Assembly (NCBI GenBank): GCA_947487155.1 | Contig: CANKVS010000032.1 | Coordinates: forward strand, 1-46,333 | From: an uncultured Flaviramulus sp. | Lineage (GTDB): Bacteria > Bacteroidota > Bacteroidia > Flavobacteriales > Flavobacteriaceae | Length of the DNA: 46,333 bases | Direction of reading: 5' to 3' | Part shown: piece after piece, positions 25,640 through 34,397 of the stretch | Layout of the letters: the number at the start of each line of letters is the position of its first letter | How positions within the stretch are numbered: the stretch's first letter is position 1 | The notes under the pieces: generated by a model | What the model was told of the DNA's origin: nothing | The model's input: the letters and a program-made list of their open reading frames with translations, nothing else | The model's database searches: none | Program-made: the position numbers and the translations under genes

Positions 25640-26269
25640 TTATTCTCTTTCTATTAATTTTTGTGTATTATAACGTGCTGGCCAACGCGATTCAAAATGC
25701 GGTTTATGTGGGTTGTGGCAATTCACACAAGTCATAGATGCTCGTGGTGGTGCCCAACCACCTATACGTTTACCATGCGCACCACCTTTCCAATCTTCAA
25801 ATTGCTTGGTGTGGCACTGGTTACACAAATTATAACTGGTATTAAAATCTATAGATTTACCTGTAATACTAATTAAATTATCCATGTGTTTACCATCATG
25901 ACAGGTAGTACAGTTCATAATATTTTCATTAGCATGATTTAAATTTATATTCCAGTGTGCTTTTTTAATATCCTTGCTCTGCATTTTATCAAGAGGTTTT
26001 GTATGACACTCAGTACAGGCATAAGATTTAATTTTGCTTTTGCGTTCTGGAATTAAAAAGGTATGCTCTCCTTCTGTAATTTCAATTGTTTTTATATCGC
26101 CTATATGTGCTTCAGAAGAAATAGATATACCTTGATAATTTTTACTTTCTGCTTCAATTTTATCATTTACGCTATGGTACTCGCCTTCTTCATGCTTACA
26201 TGAAGAAAAGATTCCTGCAAAAAGAAAGATACTTAGTAAGCTATAAATTATATTGTATGTATTCTTCAT
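25640..26269 (-). CDS. Tetraheme cytochrome c lipoprotein
   Basis: The lipoprotein signal has its Cys at 24 (FSSCKH). Four CxxCH heme sites follow (CTECH 85, CTTCH 120, CNQCH 149, CVNCH 181), with extra His residues that can act as distal ligands. The frame extends to a GTG at 26293, but the ATG at 26269 starts 4 bases after the previous stop and puts the signal at the very N-terminus, so it is preferred. I do not recognise a named family beyond multiheme cytochrome c. Its place between the NapB-like and iron-sulfur genes suggests that it carries electrons between the quinol-oxidising pair and NapB/NapA in the periplasm. Confidence 0.88.
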   Translation of the reverse strand: MKNTYNIIYSLLSIFLFAGIFSSCKHEEGEYHSVNDKIEAESKNYQGISISSEAHIGDIKTIEITEGEHTFLIPERKSKIKSYACTECHTKPLDKMQSKDIKKAHWNINLNHANENIMNCTTCHDGKHMDNLISITGKSIDFNTSYNLCNQCHTKQFEDWKGGAHGKRIGGWAPPRASMTCVNCHNPHKPHFESRWPARYNTQKLIERE

Positions 26270-26273
26270 GGTT

Positions 26274-26957
26274 TTATCGTCTTTTAAATACACCTATGTC
26301 TGCAGTTTCTTTATTATTTAGCACATGGCATTGTCTACAATTTACACGTTCTGGATGCGTAACTCTAATTTCTTTTGGAGCACTTGGTCCTGCATGACAA
26401 GACAAACAGTTTTCATGCATTTGTATTTGATGTGGCATAATTGGTGGGCTACCAACCAAAGCATTATTTACCCCAGCTTTTGGTGCAACAACATCGCGAT
26501 ATGCAAACGCTTTAAATACGCCGTCTGTTTTTTTCTCAACATGGCATTGCCTGCAATTAACCATTTCTGGATGCGGTGTTACTGGTGCGTATGCATTATA
26601 TTTTTCTGTAAACCCGCCATTTTCATGGCACTGTAAACAAGTGTTTTCACCTACCGTTCTATCATTTTTTACAGGATGAGGAATATGTGGTGGTGCGCCA
26701 TGATAGGCTCTATTTTTATAATATGAATTTAGAGTTCTTTGATGGTTTTCATCTACGGGCATGTTAGCGTAATCTAAAGCATACTCAGAGCGCTGAAACA
26801 CACCTTTTTCTGAAGGAATTATAGAGGACACCGTGTTATCCTTTTCAACAGGAATATAAGCTTCTTCTTGCCCTGTTTGGTAACTAAAATTCCATATAGC
26901 AATAAACCCGATACATAATATTATAAATAGTGAAATAATACCTAGTCGTTTTTTCAT
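26274..26957 (-). CDS. napB: NapB-like cytochrome, duplicated to four hemes
   Basis: An N-terminal anchor or uncleaved signal helix (about 5-25) is followed by four CxxCH motifs (107, 135, 184, 207). The protein reads as two similar modules. The first is GAPPHIPHPV...CLQCHENGG...TPHPEMVNCRQCHV (about 87-140). The second is GSPPIMPHQIQMHENCLSCHAG...VTHPERVNCRQCHV (about 168-212). Classical NapB is diheme with the PPxIPH and CxxCH pattern once, so this looks like an internal duplication. It is the predicted electron donor to NapA, whose gene ends 3 bases upstream. The 227-residue length is longer than typical NapB. The symbol is by family resemblance. Confidence 0.85.
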   Translation of the reverse strand: MKKRLGIISLFIILCIGFIAIWNFSYQTGQEEAYIPVEKDNTVSSIIPSEKGVFQRSEYALDYANMPVDENHQRTLNSYYKNRAYHGAPPHIPHPVKNDRTVGENTCLQCHENGGFTEKYNAYAPVTPHPEMVNCRQCHVEKKTDGVFKAFAYRDVVAPKAGVNNALVGSPPIMPHQIQMHENCLSCHAGPSAPKEIRVTHPERVNCRQCHVLNNKETADIGVFKRR

Positions 26958-26960
26958 AAC

Positions 26961-29285
26961 CTAAGCTTTTTCTATTTTAACAGCACACTTTTTATAATCT
27001 GGTTCTTTTGAAATAGGACAAAAAGCATCTAATGTGACATCGTTAATTAGCATGTTTTCATCAAAGAAAGGCACAAAAACCTGACCTTGTGTTGGTAAGC
27101 CTCTTTCGTTTATAGAAGCAGGAAGTACACAAGATCCTCTTCGAGAAGATACTCTTATGTTCTCACCGTTTCTAATACCTAAAGCTTTTGCATCTTTAGG
27201 ATGAAGCTCTGCATAAGCATTTGGCATCGCTTTATGTAATACTGGAATTCTACGTGTCATGGATCCTGTATGCCAATGCTCAATAACACGTCCTGTATTT
27301 AACCAGAACGGGTATGCGGTATCTGGCGATTCTGCAGCAGGTTCGTAAGGGCGCTGCCAGATCACTGCTTTTCCGTCTGGTTTTCCATAAAAATGAAAAT
27401 CTTCACCATTGCTACAAGCTGGATCATGCGCTGCATTAAAACGCCATTGTGTAGATTTTCCATCTACATAAGGCCAAATGGCTCCAGATTGTTCTTTAAG
27501 AACTTCCAATGGTGCCATACCATGTTTTTTACCTTCGTGAAATTGACGGTATTCATTGTATATTTCTTCTACGTGATTTTCTTTAGAATAAGGAAATAAA
27601 TCACCATACCCCATACGTTTTGCTACTTCAATAAACATCCACGCATCTGGGGTTGTTTCTCCTGGTCCTTCAACCATTTTATTCCAATGTTGTGTCCTTC
27701 GTTCTGAATTTCCATACAATCCAGATTTCTCAATATGCCATGATGCTGGTAAAATAACATCGGCAACATCAGAAGTTGGCGTTGGAAACACATCTGAAAC
27801 CACAACAAAACAAGATTTTTTTTCCATTCCAGGACGGAACCTACTTGTTTTTGGTAGCGATACTAACGGATTTACAGCCTGTGTCCAAATAAATTTGATG
27901 TTCCCTCTATCTACGGCTCTAAACATTTCAGTAGCGTGATATGTTGGTTTAGATGGGATTCTTTCTACAGGAACTTTCCAAATTTTTGCTGCTAGTGCTC
28001 TATGTTTTTCATTCATTACCACACCTTTTGGTAATTTATGTGTAAATGTTCCAACTTCACGAGCAGTACCACAAGCAGAAGGTTGACCAGTTAAAGAGAA
28101 AGGCCCGTTACCAGGTTGTGAAATTTTGCCTGTTAGTAAATGAATGTTATAGATAATATTATTCATCCAAGTACCTCTAGTGTGTTGGTTTACACCCATG
28201 CACCAAAGCGACATTACTTTTTTATTAGGATCGCCAAAAATAGAAGCTAAATACTTGATATCTTTTACTGATACTTTAGAATATTTGGCTACTTTTTCAG
28301 GAGTATAATCTTCTAAAAAGGCTTTGTATTGGTTAAAATCAATTTTTGTTGGTTTATCAGTAAACTTATATTTATCTTCTACACCATAACCCATTTTAGT
28401 AAGTCCTTTACTAAAGTTACAGTGCTTTTCAATAAACGATTTATTAACCCAACCATTATTTACTATTTCATAACAAATAGCATTACCAACTGCTAAATCG
28501 GTTTGAGGCTCAAATAAAATTGATTTATCTGAAGCTGTACTAGAACGGGTTGTTCTGGTAGCAAAATCAATTATTTTAGCGCCTCTTTTATTTTTTTGCT
28601 CTAACATTCTTGAGAATAATACCGGGTGCATTTCTGCCATATTATTACCCCAAGTCACGTAGTAATCTGCATAATCAAAATCTTCATAACAGCCCATTGG
28701 CTCATCTGCACCAAATGTTGTTAAAAACCCTGCCACCGCACTTGCCATACATAGGCGTGCATTACAATCTAAATTATTTGTACCAATAGCGCCTTTCATA
28801 AATTTAGAAGCTACGTAACCTTCAGGAATAGTCGATTGACCTGAGGTGTACATGGCAACAGAATCTTTCCCATGAGTTTCAATGGTTTCTTTCATTTTAC
28901 TAGCGACTATATCTAGTGCTTCACTTATTGGTATTTTTACATAAGTTCCATTCTTTTTAACTAAAGCATGTGTTAATCTATCTTTAGCTTGAATACACAT
29001 GGTTTGGTGATAGCCCTTTACACAAAGTAATCCTTTATTCACTGATGAATTAGGATCGCCTTTTACAGCTACTGCTTTACCATTTTCTACACCAACTAAA
29101 ATACCACAACCAACACCGCAAAAACGACAAGGTCCTTTTTTCCAATCTAAATTACCATTAGGAATTCCTGCTTCTTGTTCGCTGGCAAAAATAATACCTG
29201 GAAACATTGTTGCCGCTGCTGTCATTGCTGCTGCAGCTGCCATTTTTTTAATAAAATGTCTTCTATTTGTTAAAGAGGTGTACAT
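26961..29285 (-). CDS. napA: Periplasmic nitrate reductase catalytic subunit NapA
   Basis: This 774-residue molybdopterin (bis-MGD) enzyme reduces nitrate to nitrite in the periplasm. A twin-arginine signal NRRHFIKK sits at the N-terminus. The [4Fe-4S] ligands are C53, C56, C60 and C88 in CRFCGVGCG...LLCVKG. The probable molybdenum Cys is about 179 in NARLCMASAV, as in NapA and unlike the Asp of NarG. Further DMSO-reductase-family blocks are visible (GVNQHTRGTWMNN, QPSACGTAREVG, VFPTPTSDVADVILPASWHIEKSGLYGNSERR). Its TAT export needs the chaperone NapD, whose gene is 3 bases upstream. Confidence 0.96.
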   Translation of the reverse strand: MYTSLTNRRHFIKKMAAAAAMTAAATMFPGIIFASEQEAGIPNGNLDWKKGPCRFCGVGCGILVGVENGKAVAVKGDPNSSVNKGLLCVKGYHQTMCIQAKDRLTHALVKKNGTYVKIPISEALDIVASKMKETIETHGKDSVAMYTSGQSTIPEGYVASKFMKGAIGTNNLDCNARLCMASAVAGFLTTFGADEPMGCYEDFDYADYYVTWGNNMAEMHPVLFSRMLEQKNKRGAKIIDFATRTTRSSTASDKSILFEPQTDLAVGNAICYEIVNNGWVNKSFIEKHCNFSKGLTKMGYGVEDKYKFTDKPTKIDFNQYKAFLEDYTPEKVAKYSKVSVKDIKYLASIFGDPNKKVMSLWCMGVNQHTRGTWMNNIIYNIHLLTGKISQPGNGPFSLTGQPSACGTAREVGTFTHKLPKGVVMNEKHRALAAKIWKVPVERIPSKPTYHATEMFRAVDRGNIKFIWTQAVNPLVSLPKTSRFRPGMEKKSCFVVVSDVFPTPTSDVADVILPASWHIEKSGLYGNSERRTQHWNKMVEGPGETTPDAWMFIEVAKRMGYGDLFPYSKENHVEEIYNEYRQFHEGKKHGMAPLEVLKEQSGAIWPYVDGKSTQWRFNAAHDPACSNGEDFHFYGKPDGKAVIWQRPYEPAAESPDTAYPFWLNTGRVIEHWHTGSMTRRIPVLHKAMPNAYAELHPKDAKALGIRNGENIRVSSRRGSCVLPASINERGLPTQGQVFVPFFDENMLINDVTLDAFCPISKEPDYKKCAVKIEKA

Positions 29286-29288
29286 AAA

Positions 29289-29528
29289 TTAATCGTTTTG
29301 TGGTGTATTGAATCCGGAAACTAAAACCAGTAATTTTAAACTGTTTAAAGTTTCAATCTTATCTTTTAAATTATTTTCTTCTTCGGTATCTCGTGTTTCT
29401 GTTACAACAACAAGAATATCTTCGTTTTCGGCAGGAATAACTTCACAATCTTTAAATGAAGTTAACGCTTTTAAAAGCTCACTTTTTTTACCCTCTTGCG
29501 GATGTGCTAAATAACTTGTTATGGGCAT
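29289..29528 (-). CDS. napD: NapD, maturation chaperone of NapA
   Basis: A 79-residue protein of the NapD family, which binds the NapA twin-arginine signal and prevents premature export. The pattern fits: an opening strand MPITSYLAHPQEGKKSELLKAL, CEVIPAENEDILVVVTETR, and a closing helix-strand IETLNSLKLLVLVSGF. It starts the nap operon and is followed 3 bases later by napA. An FNR-like palindrome and a TAnnTTTG element lie just upstream. Confidence 0.85.
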   Translation of the reverse strand: MPITSYLAHPQEGKKSELLKALTSFKDCEVIPAENEDILVVVTETRDTEEENNLKDKIETLNSLKLLVLVSGFNTPQND

Positions 29529-29550
29529 ATAGTTTTTCTTAAATTTAAAA

Positions 29551-29594
29551 CAAAACTATCTTTTTAACAAAAATTTAGACATGACATATGTCAT
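29551..29594 (-). promoter_or_regulatory. nap promoter with FNR/Crp-like palindrome
   Basis: ATGACATATGTCAT (29581-29594) is a perfect 14-bp palindrome of the FNR/Crp half-site type (TGA-N6-TCA). On the minus strand, TAGTTTTG (29558-29551) matches the -7 consensus TAnnTTTG. The 22-base gap puts the palindrome centre about 41-43 bases before the likely start site, the position for class II activation. The -33 box is weak, as expected for an activator-dependent promoter. Confidence 0.72.
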
Positions 29595-29640
29595 AAATAT
29601 TAGTTTATAAAGAATCTAAATAGAGTAAGTTAACAAATTA

Positions 29641-32600
29641 CTAAGCCTGTTTTTTATACTTAAGAAAAGCTAGTACTGAAATAATAATCATTAAAACAGC
29701 CAAGATATAGACAAATGTAGGTATTGGTAACGGGTCTCCAGCGGCATAGCTATGTAATCCAGACAAATAATAATTAACTCCAAAAGAAGTCATTATTATA
29801 GACCAAAAAGCAAACATACTAGCTACATTTAAAATAAGTACGTTGTTTAGCTTTGGTACAAAACGAAGGTGCAAAACAATGGCATACATTATAATACTTA
29901 TTAGTGCCCATGTTTCTTTTGGATCCCATGCCCAATAACGTCCCCAAGACTCGTTTGCCCATACGCCACCTAAAAATGTGCCTATAGCTAGAACAAATAG
30001 CCCAATTGTCATTGCTAATTCGTTTATATAGCTTAATTCTTTTATTTTAATCTCAATAATTTCTTTTGTTTTAGAGGTTTTAAAAATCATCAAAATTAAA
30101 GCCATTAATCCTAAAATTGCAGATAAAGCCAAAGGAGCATAACTACTCACAATTGTTGCCACATGAATTTTTAACCAATACGATTTTAACACAGGCATTA
30201 AATTGGTGATTTCAGGGCTTAACCAATCTAAATAACTTACAAACAATAAAGCGCCAGCAAATAAGGTTGATAGTGGTAAAGAGAAATCGGATTTTCTAAA
30301 CGTTATTAATCCAGATAAGACTAACACCCAAGCTACAAAAATGAGCATTTCGTAACCATTACTCCAAGGTGCATGTTCTGCTATATACCAACGTAAAAGA
30401 ATATTTCCTGTAAAACACAAAAAGAAAACAAGTGTTAAAACAATACAGGTATTATTAGTTATTTCTACCCATTTTTTATGCAAAAACATTTTAACTATTG
30501 CTAAAATAAGTAACACAAAACCAAGTGCAAAAAACACTTGAAACAACCAAAAATTAATGTTTGCTTTGTTATACCAAAGTTCTGCTTCTATTTGTTGTGG
30601 TGTTGGAATAATTTTAGCACCTAAAACATCTTGATATTTTTTAACATAAACCAATTTATCATGTGCCTCCTTATAATTATTAGCTAATAAATCTTTAAAA
30701 TAGGCTGGTATAATATTTTTAGCAAATTGAGCATCTTCTTCAGGAAAATCGTTAAAATGATGAATGTAACTATACCAAGTATTATTTTTATCGTTTTTGT
30801 TAGGAAGAATTTTTAAGTAATTACCAACAAAAACATTATACAAAATATTGAAACGCTCATCTACTTTTAAAATTTCTTTATCAAACTCATTTCGTTCAGC
30901 TGGTTTACGCTTATTAGCCTCTTCAACTTGTTTGGAAAAAGCATACACTCCTTTTTCGTCTAGCAAACTAGTAAAAGCTACCAAGCTATTTTTTCCTATA
31001 GGAATACTATCAAACAGGTGTCTTGTTTTTTCAAAATCTACTTTAATTAGTGGTACACGTTGCCATATTTTCGGCAACATATGCATTGCTAAAAAGGTTT
31101 GATTAGCATCTAAAACCAATTTTTTATTTGGTAAAGGATACGTGAATTTAGTTTTTTTTGAAATTTTCCTAAGAAATTCTGACGCTAACGTATTTATAGG
31201 TTTTATACGTCCATCTATATCTTGAACTAAAAGTCTACCAAAAAAATCGGCATGATTTTTATCTATTTGTGAATTCGCAATAGCTTTTTCTATGGAGATA
31301 GTTAAAGAATCTGCTGGTGTTTGCGCAAAAATACTAGACAAACCAAAGAGCAGTATTCCTACTGTAACTATTTGTTTTTTCTTTAACTGTTTTAGCTTTT
31401 TGCTAATAAATTTAAAACGAGATGTTTTTCCGAAAAACGTAAAAAGCATTCCTAATGTCATTAAAAAGTAGCCCAAATAAGTTACAAAAGTTCCTACTCT
31501 ATCGTGGTTTACAGATAATACTGTGCCTTTTTCATCAGTATCATAACTGGCTTGAAAAAAGCGAAATCCTTTATAATCTAACACGTTATTCATAAAAATT
31601 CTAAACGGTGTTTTTTCTTCATTATCTATAATGGTTACCTCACTTGCATAAGCCGAAGGACTTGAAGACCCTGGATATCGTTCTAATTGAAAATCGTCTA
31701 ACTGAATTGAAAACGGTGTTTGTATTGCTGCTGCTCCATAGGATAAAATAACGTTTACACCATCTATTTCTACTTCGTGATGTGTTGGCATAAAACCTTG
31801 TCTATATAATAAATTTAATGGTTTCTTTTTTCCGTTTACCGAAACATTTACAAGTAATGCATCATCTTTGGTTTCATCATTATCTTTTAATTGTTCGGGG
31901 TCACTTTTTAACTCAAATTTACCATTTTCGTAATAGGTTAAAGGCACAAAAGAAATATCGCCATCTCTATATAATGTTCTTAATGTAATAGTTTGTAAAC
32001 TATCTTTTTTTATTTTTCCTGCCTGTTGAGAAGCCATTATGAAAAAGTCTAATTCATGAGGTGTCTTAATACTAAATAATCCGTTTTTTTCATGAATATT
32101 AATAATACCTTCTTTCCCTGAATCAAAACCAATTTCATGTTGATGTTCACCTATTTTTTCTATTTCACCCTTTTTAAGGTATATGGTGTTTCTACCGTTT
32201 CCTACAGTTACAACCATTTCTAAAAGTGGTTCTCCTTCTTTTTCATCTTCAACAACACCTGCTATAGCATCAGGAATATAAGTATTGTATGTAACCTCAA
32301 TAGATTTATCATTACATACTGTTTTAAAAGTAAAGTCATTATCACTTATAGGAGAAAATGATAGTCTCTTTTTAATACTTTTAGTTGTTGTCCCGTCGGT
32401 TATTGTTGCCGATAAAAAATTAGTGTTTGAAATTACAATATTAGATGAAGCCCCTTCCCTAATTCTCATAATACCGCCATAAGACGTATACCTTGTAATG
32501 GCAGCCCCTAAAACAATAATAATAAACGCTAAATGAAAAAGTAAAGTTGCCCATTTTTCTTTTCGCAATAATTTGTATTTAAAAATATTAGCTATAAACG

Positions 32601-32778
32601 AGATGGTTAAACCTAGTATAACAACTTCAAACCACCAAGAATCGTAAATAGCTACCCAAGCGGTTGCTGTACCAAAATCGTTTTCTATAAAAGTGGCAAC
32701 TGCCATAGCAACGCCAAATGTTAACAGCAGTAATAATGCTAAACTAGACGACGAAAAGAATTTATATATTTTTTGCAT
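29641..32778 (-). CDS. ccsBA: Fused cytochrome c synthase CcsBA (ResB-CcsA)
   Basis: This 1045-residue membrane protein joins the two halves of System II cytochrome c biogenesis. The N-terminal ResB/CcsB-like part (about 1-460) opens with FFSSSSLALLLLLTFGVAMAVATFIEN and has helices near 10-30, 50-70 and 80-95. A further hydrophobic segment sits near 470-490, then a periplasmic stretch. The CcsA half (about 745-1045) has the heme-handling WWD motif in ESWGRYWAWDPKETWAL near residue 945-960. The protein exports heme and ligates it to CxxCH. It is needed by the many multiheme proteins encoded here, and may also be needed for the CxxCK heme of NrfA. It lies between nrfA and napD. Confidence 0.93.
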   Translation of the reverse strand: MQKIYKFFSSSSLALLLLLTFGVAMAVATFIENDFGTATAWVAIYDSWWFEVVILGLTISFIANIFKYKLLRKEKWATLLFHLAFIIIVLGAAITRYTSYGGIMRIREGASSNIVISNTNFLSATITDGTTTKSIKKRLSFSPISDNDFTFKTVCNDKSIEVTYNTYIPDAIAGVVEDEKEGEPLLEMVVTVGNGRNTIYLKKGEIEKIGEHQHEIGFDSGKEGIINIHEKNGLFSIKTPHELDFFIMASQQAGKIKKDSLQTITLRTLYRDGDISFVPLTYYENGKFELKSDPEQLKDNDETKDDALLVNVSVNGKKKPLNLLYRQGFMPTHHEVEIDGVNVILSYGAAAIQTPFSIQLDDFQLERYPGSSSPSAYASEVTIIDNEEKTPFRIFMNNVLDYKGFRFFQASYDTDEKGTVLSVNHDRVGTFVTYLGYFLMTLGMLFTFFGKTSRFKFISKKLKQLKKKQIVTVGILLFGLSSIFAQTPADSLTISIEKAIANSQIDKNHADFFGRLLVQDIDGRIKPINTLASEFLRKISKKTKFTYPLPNKKLVLDANQTFLAMHMLPKIWQRVPLIKVDFEKTRHLFDSIPIGKNSLVAFTSLLDEKGVYAFSKQVEEANKRKPAERNEFDKEILKVDERFNILYNVFVGNYLKILPNKNDKNNTWYSYIHHFNDFPEEDAQFAKNIIPAYFKDLLANNYKEAHDKLVYVKKYQDVLGAKIIPTPQQIEAELWYNKANINFWLFQVFFALGFVLLILAIVKMFLHKKWVEITNNTCIVLTLVFFLCFTGNILLRWYIAEHAPWSNGYEMLIFVAWVLVLSGLITFRKSDFSLPLSTLFAGALLFVSYLDWLSPEITNLMPVLKSYWLKIHVATIVSSYAPLALSAILGLMALILMIFKTSKTKEIIEIKIKELSYINELAMTIGLFVLAIGTFLGGVWANESWGRYWAWDPKETWALISIIMYAIVLHLRFVPKLNNVLILNVASMFAFWSIIMTSFGVNYYLSGLHSYAAGDPLPIPTFVYILAVLMIIISVLAFLKYKKQA

Positions 32779-32798
32779 GAGATTACCTTAAAAAGAAG

Positions 32799-32837
32799 AA
32801 AGATAACTTTGAGACTAGATCCTTAAAAGTTATCTTT
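32799..32837 (-). terminator. Hairpin between nrfA and ccsBA
   Basis: A 12-bp perfect inverted repeat AAAGATAACTTT (32799-32810) / AAAGTTATCTTT (32826-32837) with a 15-base loop is followed on the minus strand by CTTCTTTTT. It looks like a terminator or attenuator that could reduce read-through from nrfA into ccsBA. A second short inverted repeat, AAGACTT/AAGTCTT (32856-32870), overlaps the nrfA stop codon. Confidence 0.5.
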
Positions 32838-32868
32838 CATAATACTAATTGTAATAAGACTTTAAGTC

Positions 32869-34365
32869 TTATTTATTCATTGACACTTTTTTAGTATCAT
32901 ATTTAGATTCGCGTTCTTTTGCTGCTTCTAGCCATTGTGGCACTAAATTTTTCTTAAACGCTTCCTTTTCTTTTTTCATTTTTTCAGCATCTAAACCAAC
33001 GTAAACTTGTGCTTTTTCTTTGGTAGAAATATCTGGCATCTCAACAGGTTTGTTATGCCCAAGTTCGGCTAATAAACGTGCTATTTTAACTCGCCCTTCT
33101 GTAGCTTTGTCTAAACCACTACTAATTACTCGTCCTGTTTCAACTGGAGAATGAAAAGATGCACCATGAGAAGCAGCAGCATAATCCCAACGCCATTGTG
33201 CATGACGTATATCTGTTAAAATATCCTTCATTTGCGTTTCAGTAGCTCCTAAATCCCAACATTTTTTTGCTTCAACATGCATTTTAACTAAAGCATCTTC
33301 TAACTTTAATCTGCTTTCAGTAGATTTTTGTTGGCGTTCAAAAACATTGTTTTTCAGTTTGTCGGCATCTTCTCTATGACACACTTGACATGCGTTTGAC
33401 ACATTGTTTAGAGGCGATTGTATGTGGTGATCTGTAAATTTTTGACCGCCTTCACTCTTATATGGCATATGGCAATCGGCACAAGATACACCTCTATCGG
33501 CATGAACACCAGTTATGTAAGTTTCATAACCAGGGTGTTGTGCTTTTAACATGGGTGCACGACTTAATTTGTGTGTCCAATCTTTAAAGTCTAAATCATC
33601 ATAATATTTTTCCATTGCTTCAACAGACATACCATCTTTCCAAGGGAATTTTAAATAAGGTACCCCCTCTTTTCCTGGTAATTTTTTATCGAAATAATAT
33701 TCTACGTGACATTGTGCACATACCAAAGAACGCATTTCTTGATGGGTAGCTTGATTAATATCTTTACCCATAGCATCAAATGCTTCAACTAAAGCTGGAC
33801 GTGAAATTTTCAACTTCATAGTATTAGAGTCATGGCAATCTGCACAACCAATAGGATTAACTTGTTCTTCTCCTTTATCTGCCCATTTTCCTTTGTAAAA
33901 TTCTGTAACCCCTTTTTCATTCATTAAACGAGGTACATCTGGCCCTTTACATGTCCAGCATGTTGCTGGCATTGGACCATCACCTTTCCCTTTAGGACCA
34001 CCAGTTCTTAAAGTGTTTCTTAAATCTTCTATAGCGTATTGATGTCCTCTACCTTGATTATAATCTTTAGAGAATCCATAACCTGCAAAAAGTACAACCA
34101 ATCGGCTATCTTCCTCTAACATATCGCGCATTGCAGAACCACCTTGTAATGACCCAAATGTGGTATCAGCAGTTTGTAAAAACGATTGATATTCAGCTGG
34201 AAAATTTTTACCCCATTCTTCATTTCTTGGTTCATTTTCACTAATCTCAACCTGAGGAACATACTTGTATTTAGCTTCGTTTTTTCTGTTAAGAATACTT
34301 GAAGCTAGTAGCCCTAAAAGGAATACAACTACTGCCGTAACAATGAATAACACTTTATTTTTCAT
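32869..34365 (-). CDS. nrfA: Ammonia-forming cytochrome c nitrite reductase NrfA
   Basis: This 498-residue pentaheme enzyme reduces nitrite to ammonium with six electrons. The active-site heme has the diagnostic CxxCK motif (CWTCK, 136-140), followed by four CxxCH sites at 174, 216, 295 and 326. An N-terminal hydrophobic stretch (about 5-24) is an uncleaved anchor or signal. Family residues near the active site include the GVHADRGVSCADCHMPY block and TDHHIQSPLNN. It is encoded 32 bases after nrfH, and NrfH should be its membrane electron donor. Together with NapA it completes nitrate-to-ammonium reduction. Confidence 0.97.
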   Translation of the reverse strand: MKNKVLFIVTAVVVFLLGLLASSILNRKNEAKYKYVPQVEISENEPRNEEWGKNFPAEYQSFLQTADTTFGSLQGGSAMRDMLEEDSRLVVLFAGYGFSKDYNQGRGHQYAIEDLRNTLRTGGPKGKGDGPMPATCWTCKGPDVPRLMNEKGVTEFYKGKWADKGEEQVNPIGCADCHDSNTMKLKISRPALVEAFDAMGKDINQATHQEMRSLVCAQCHVEYYFDKKLPGKEGVPYLKFPWKDGMSVEAMEKYYDDLDFKDWTHKLSRAPMLKAQHPGYETYITGVHADRGVSCADCHMPYKSEGGQKFTDHHIQSPLNNVSNACQVCHREDADKLKNNVFERQQKSTESRLKLEDALVKMHVEAKKCWDLGATETQMKDILTDIRHAQWRWDYAAASHGASFHSPVETGRVISSGLDKATEGRVKIARLLAELGHNKPVEMPDISTKEKAQVYVGLDAEKMKKEKEAFKKNLVPQWLEAAKERESKYDTKKVSMNK

Positions 34366-34397
34366 CTGTCTATTTTTTTTGTTCGTTTCAGTTTAAT

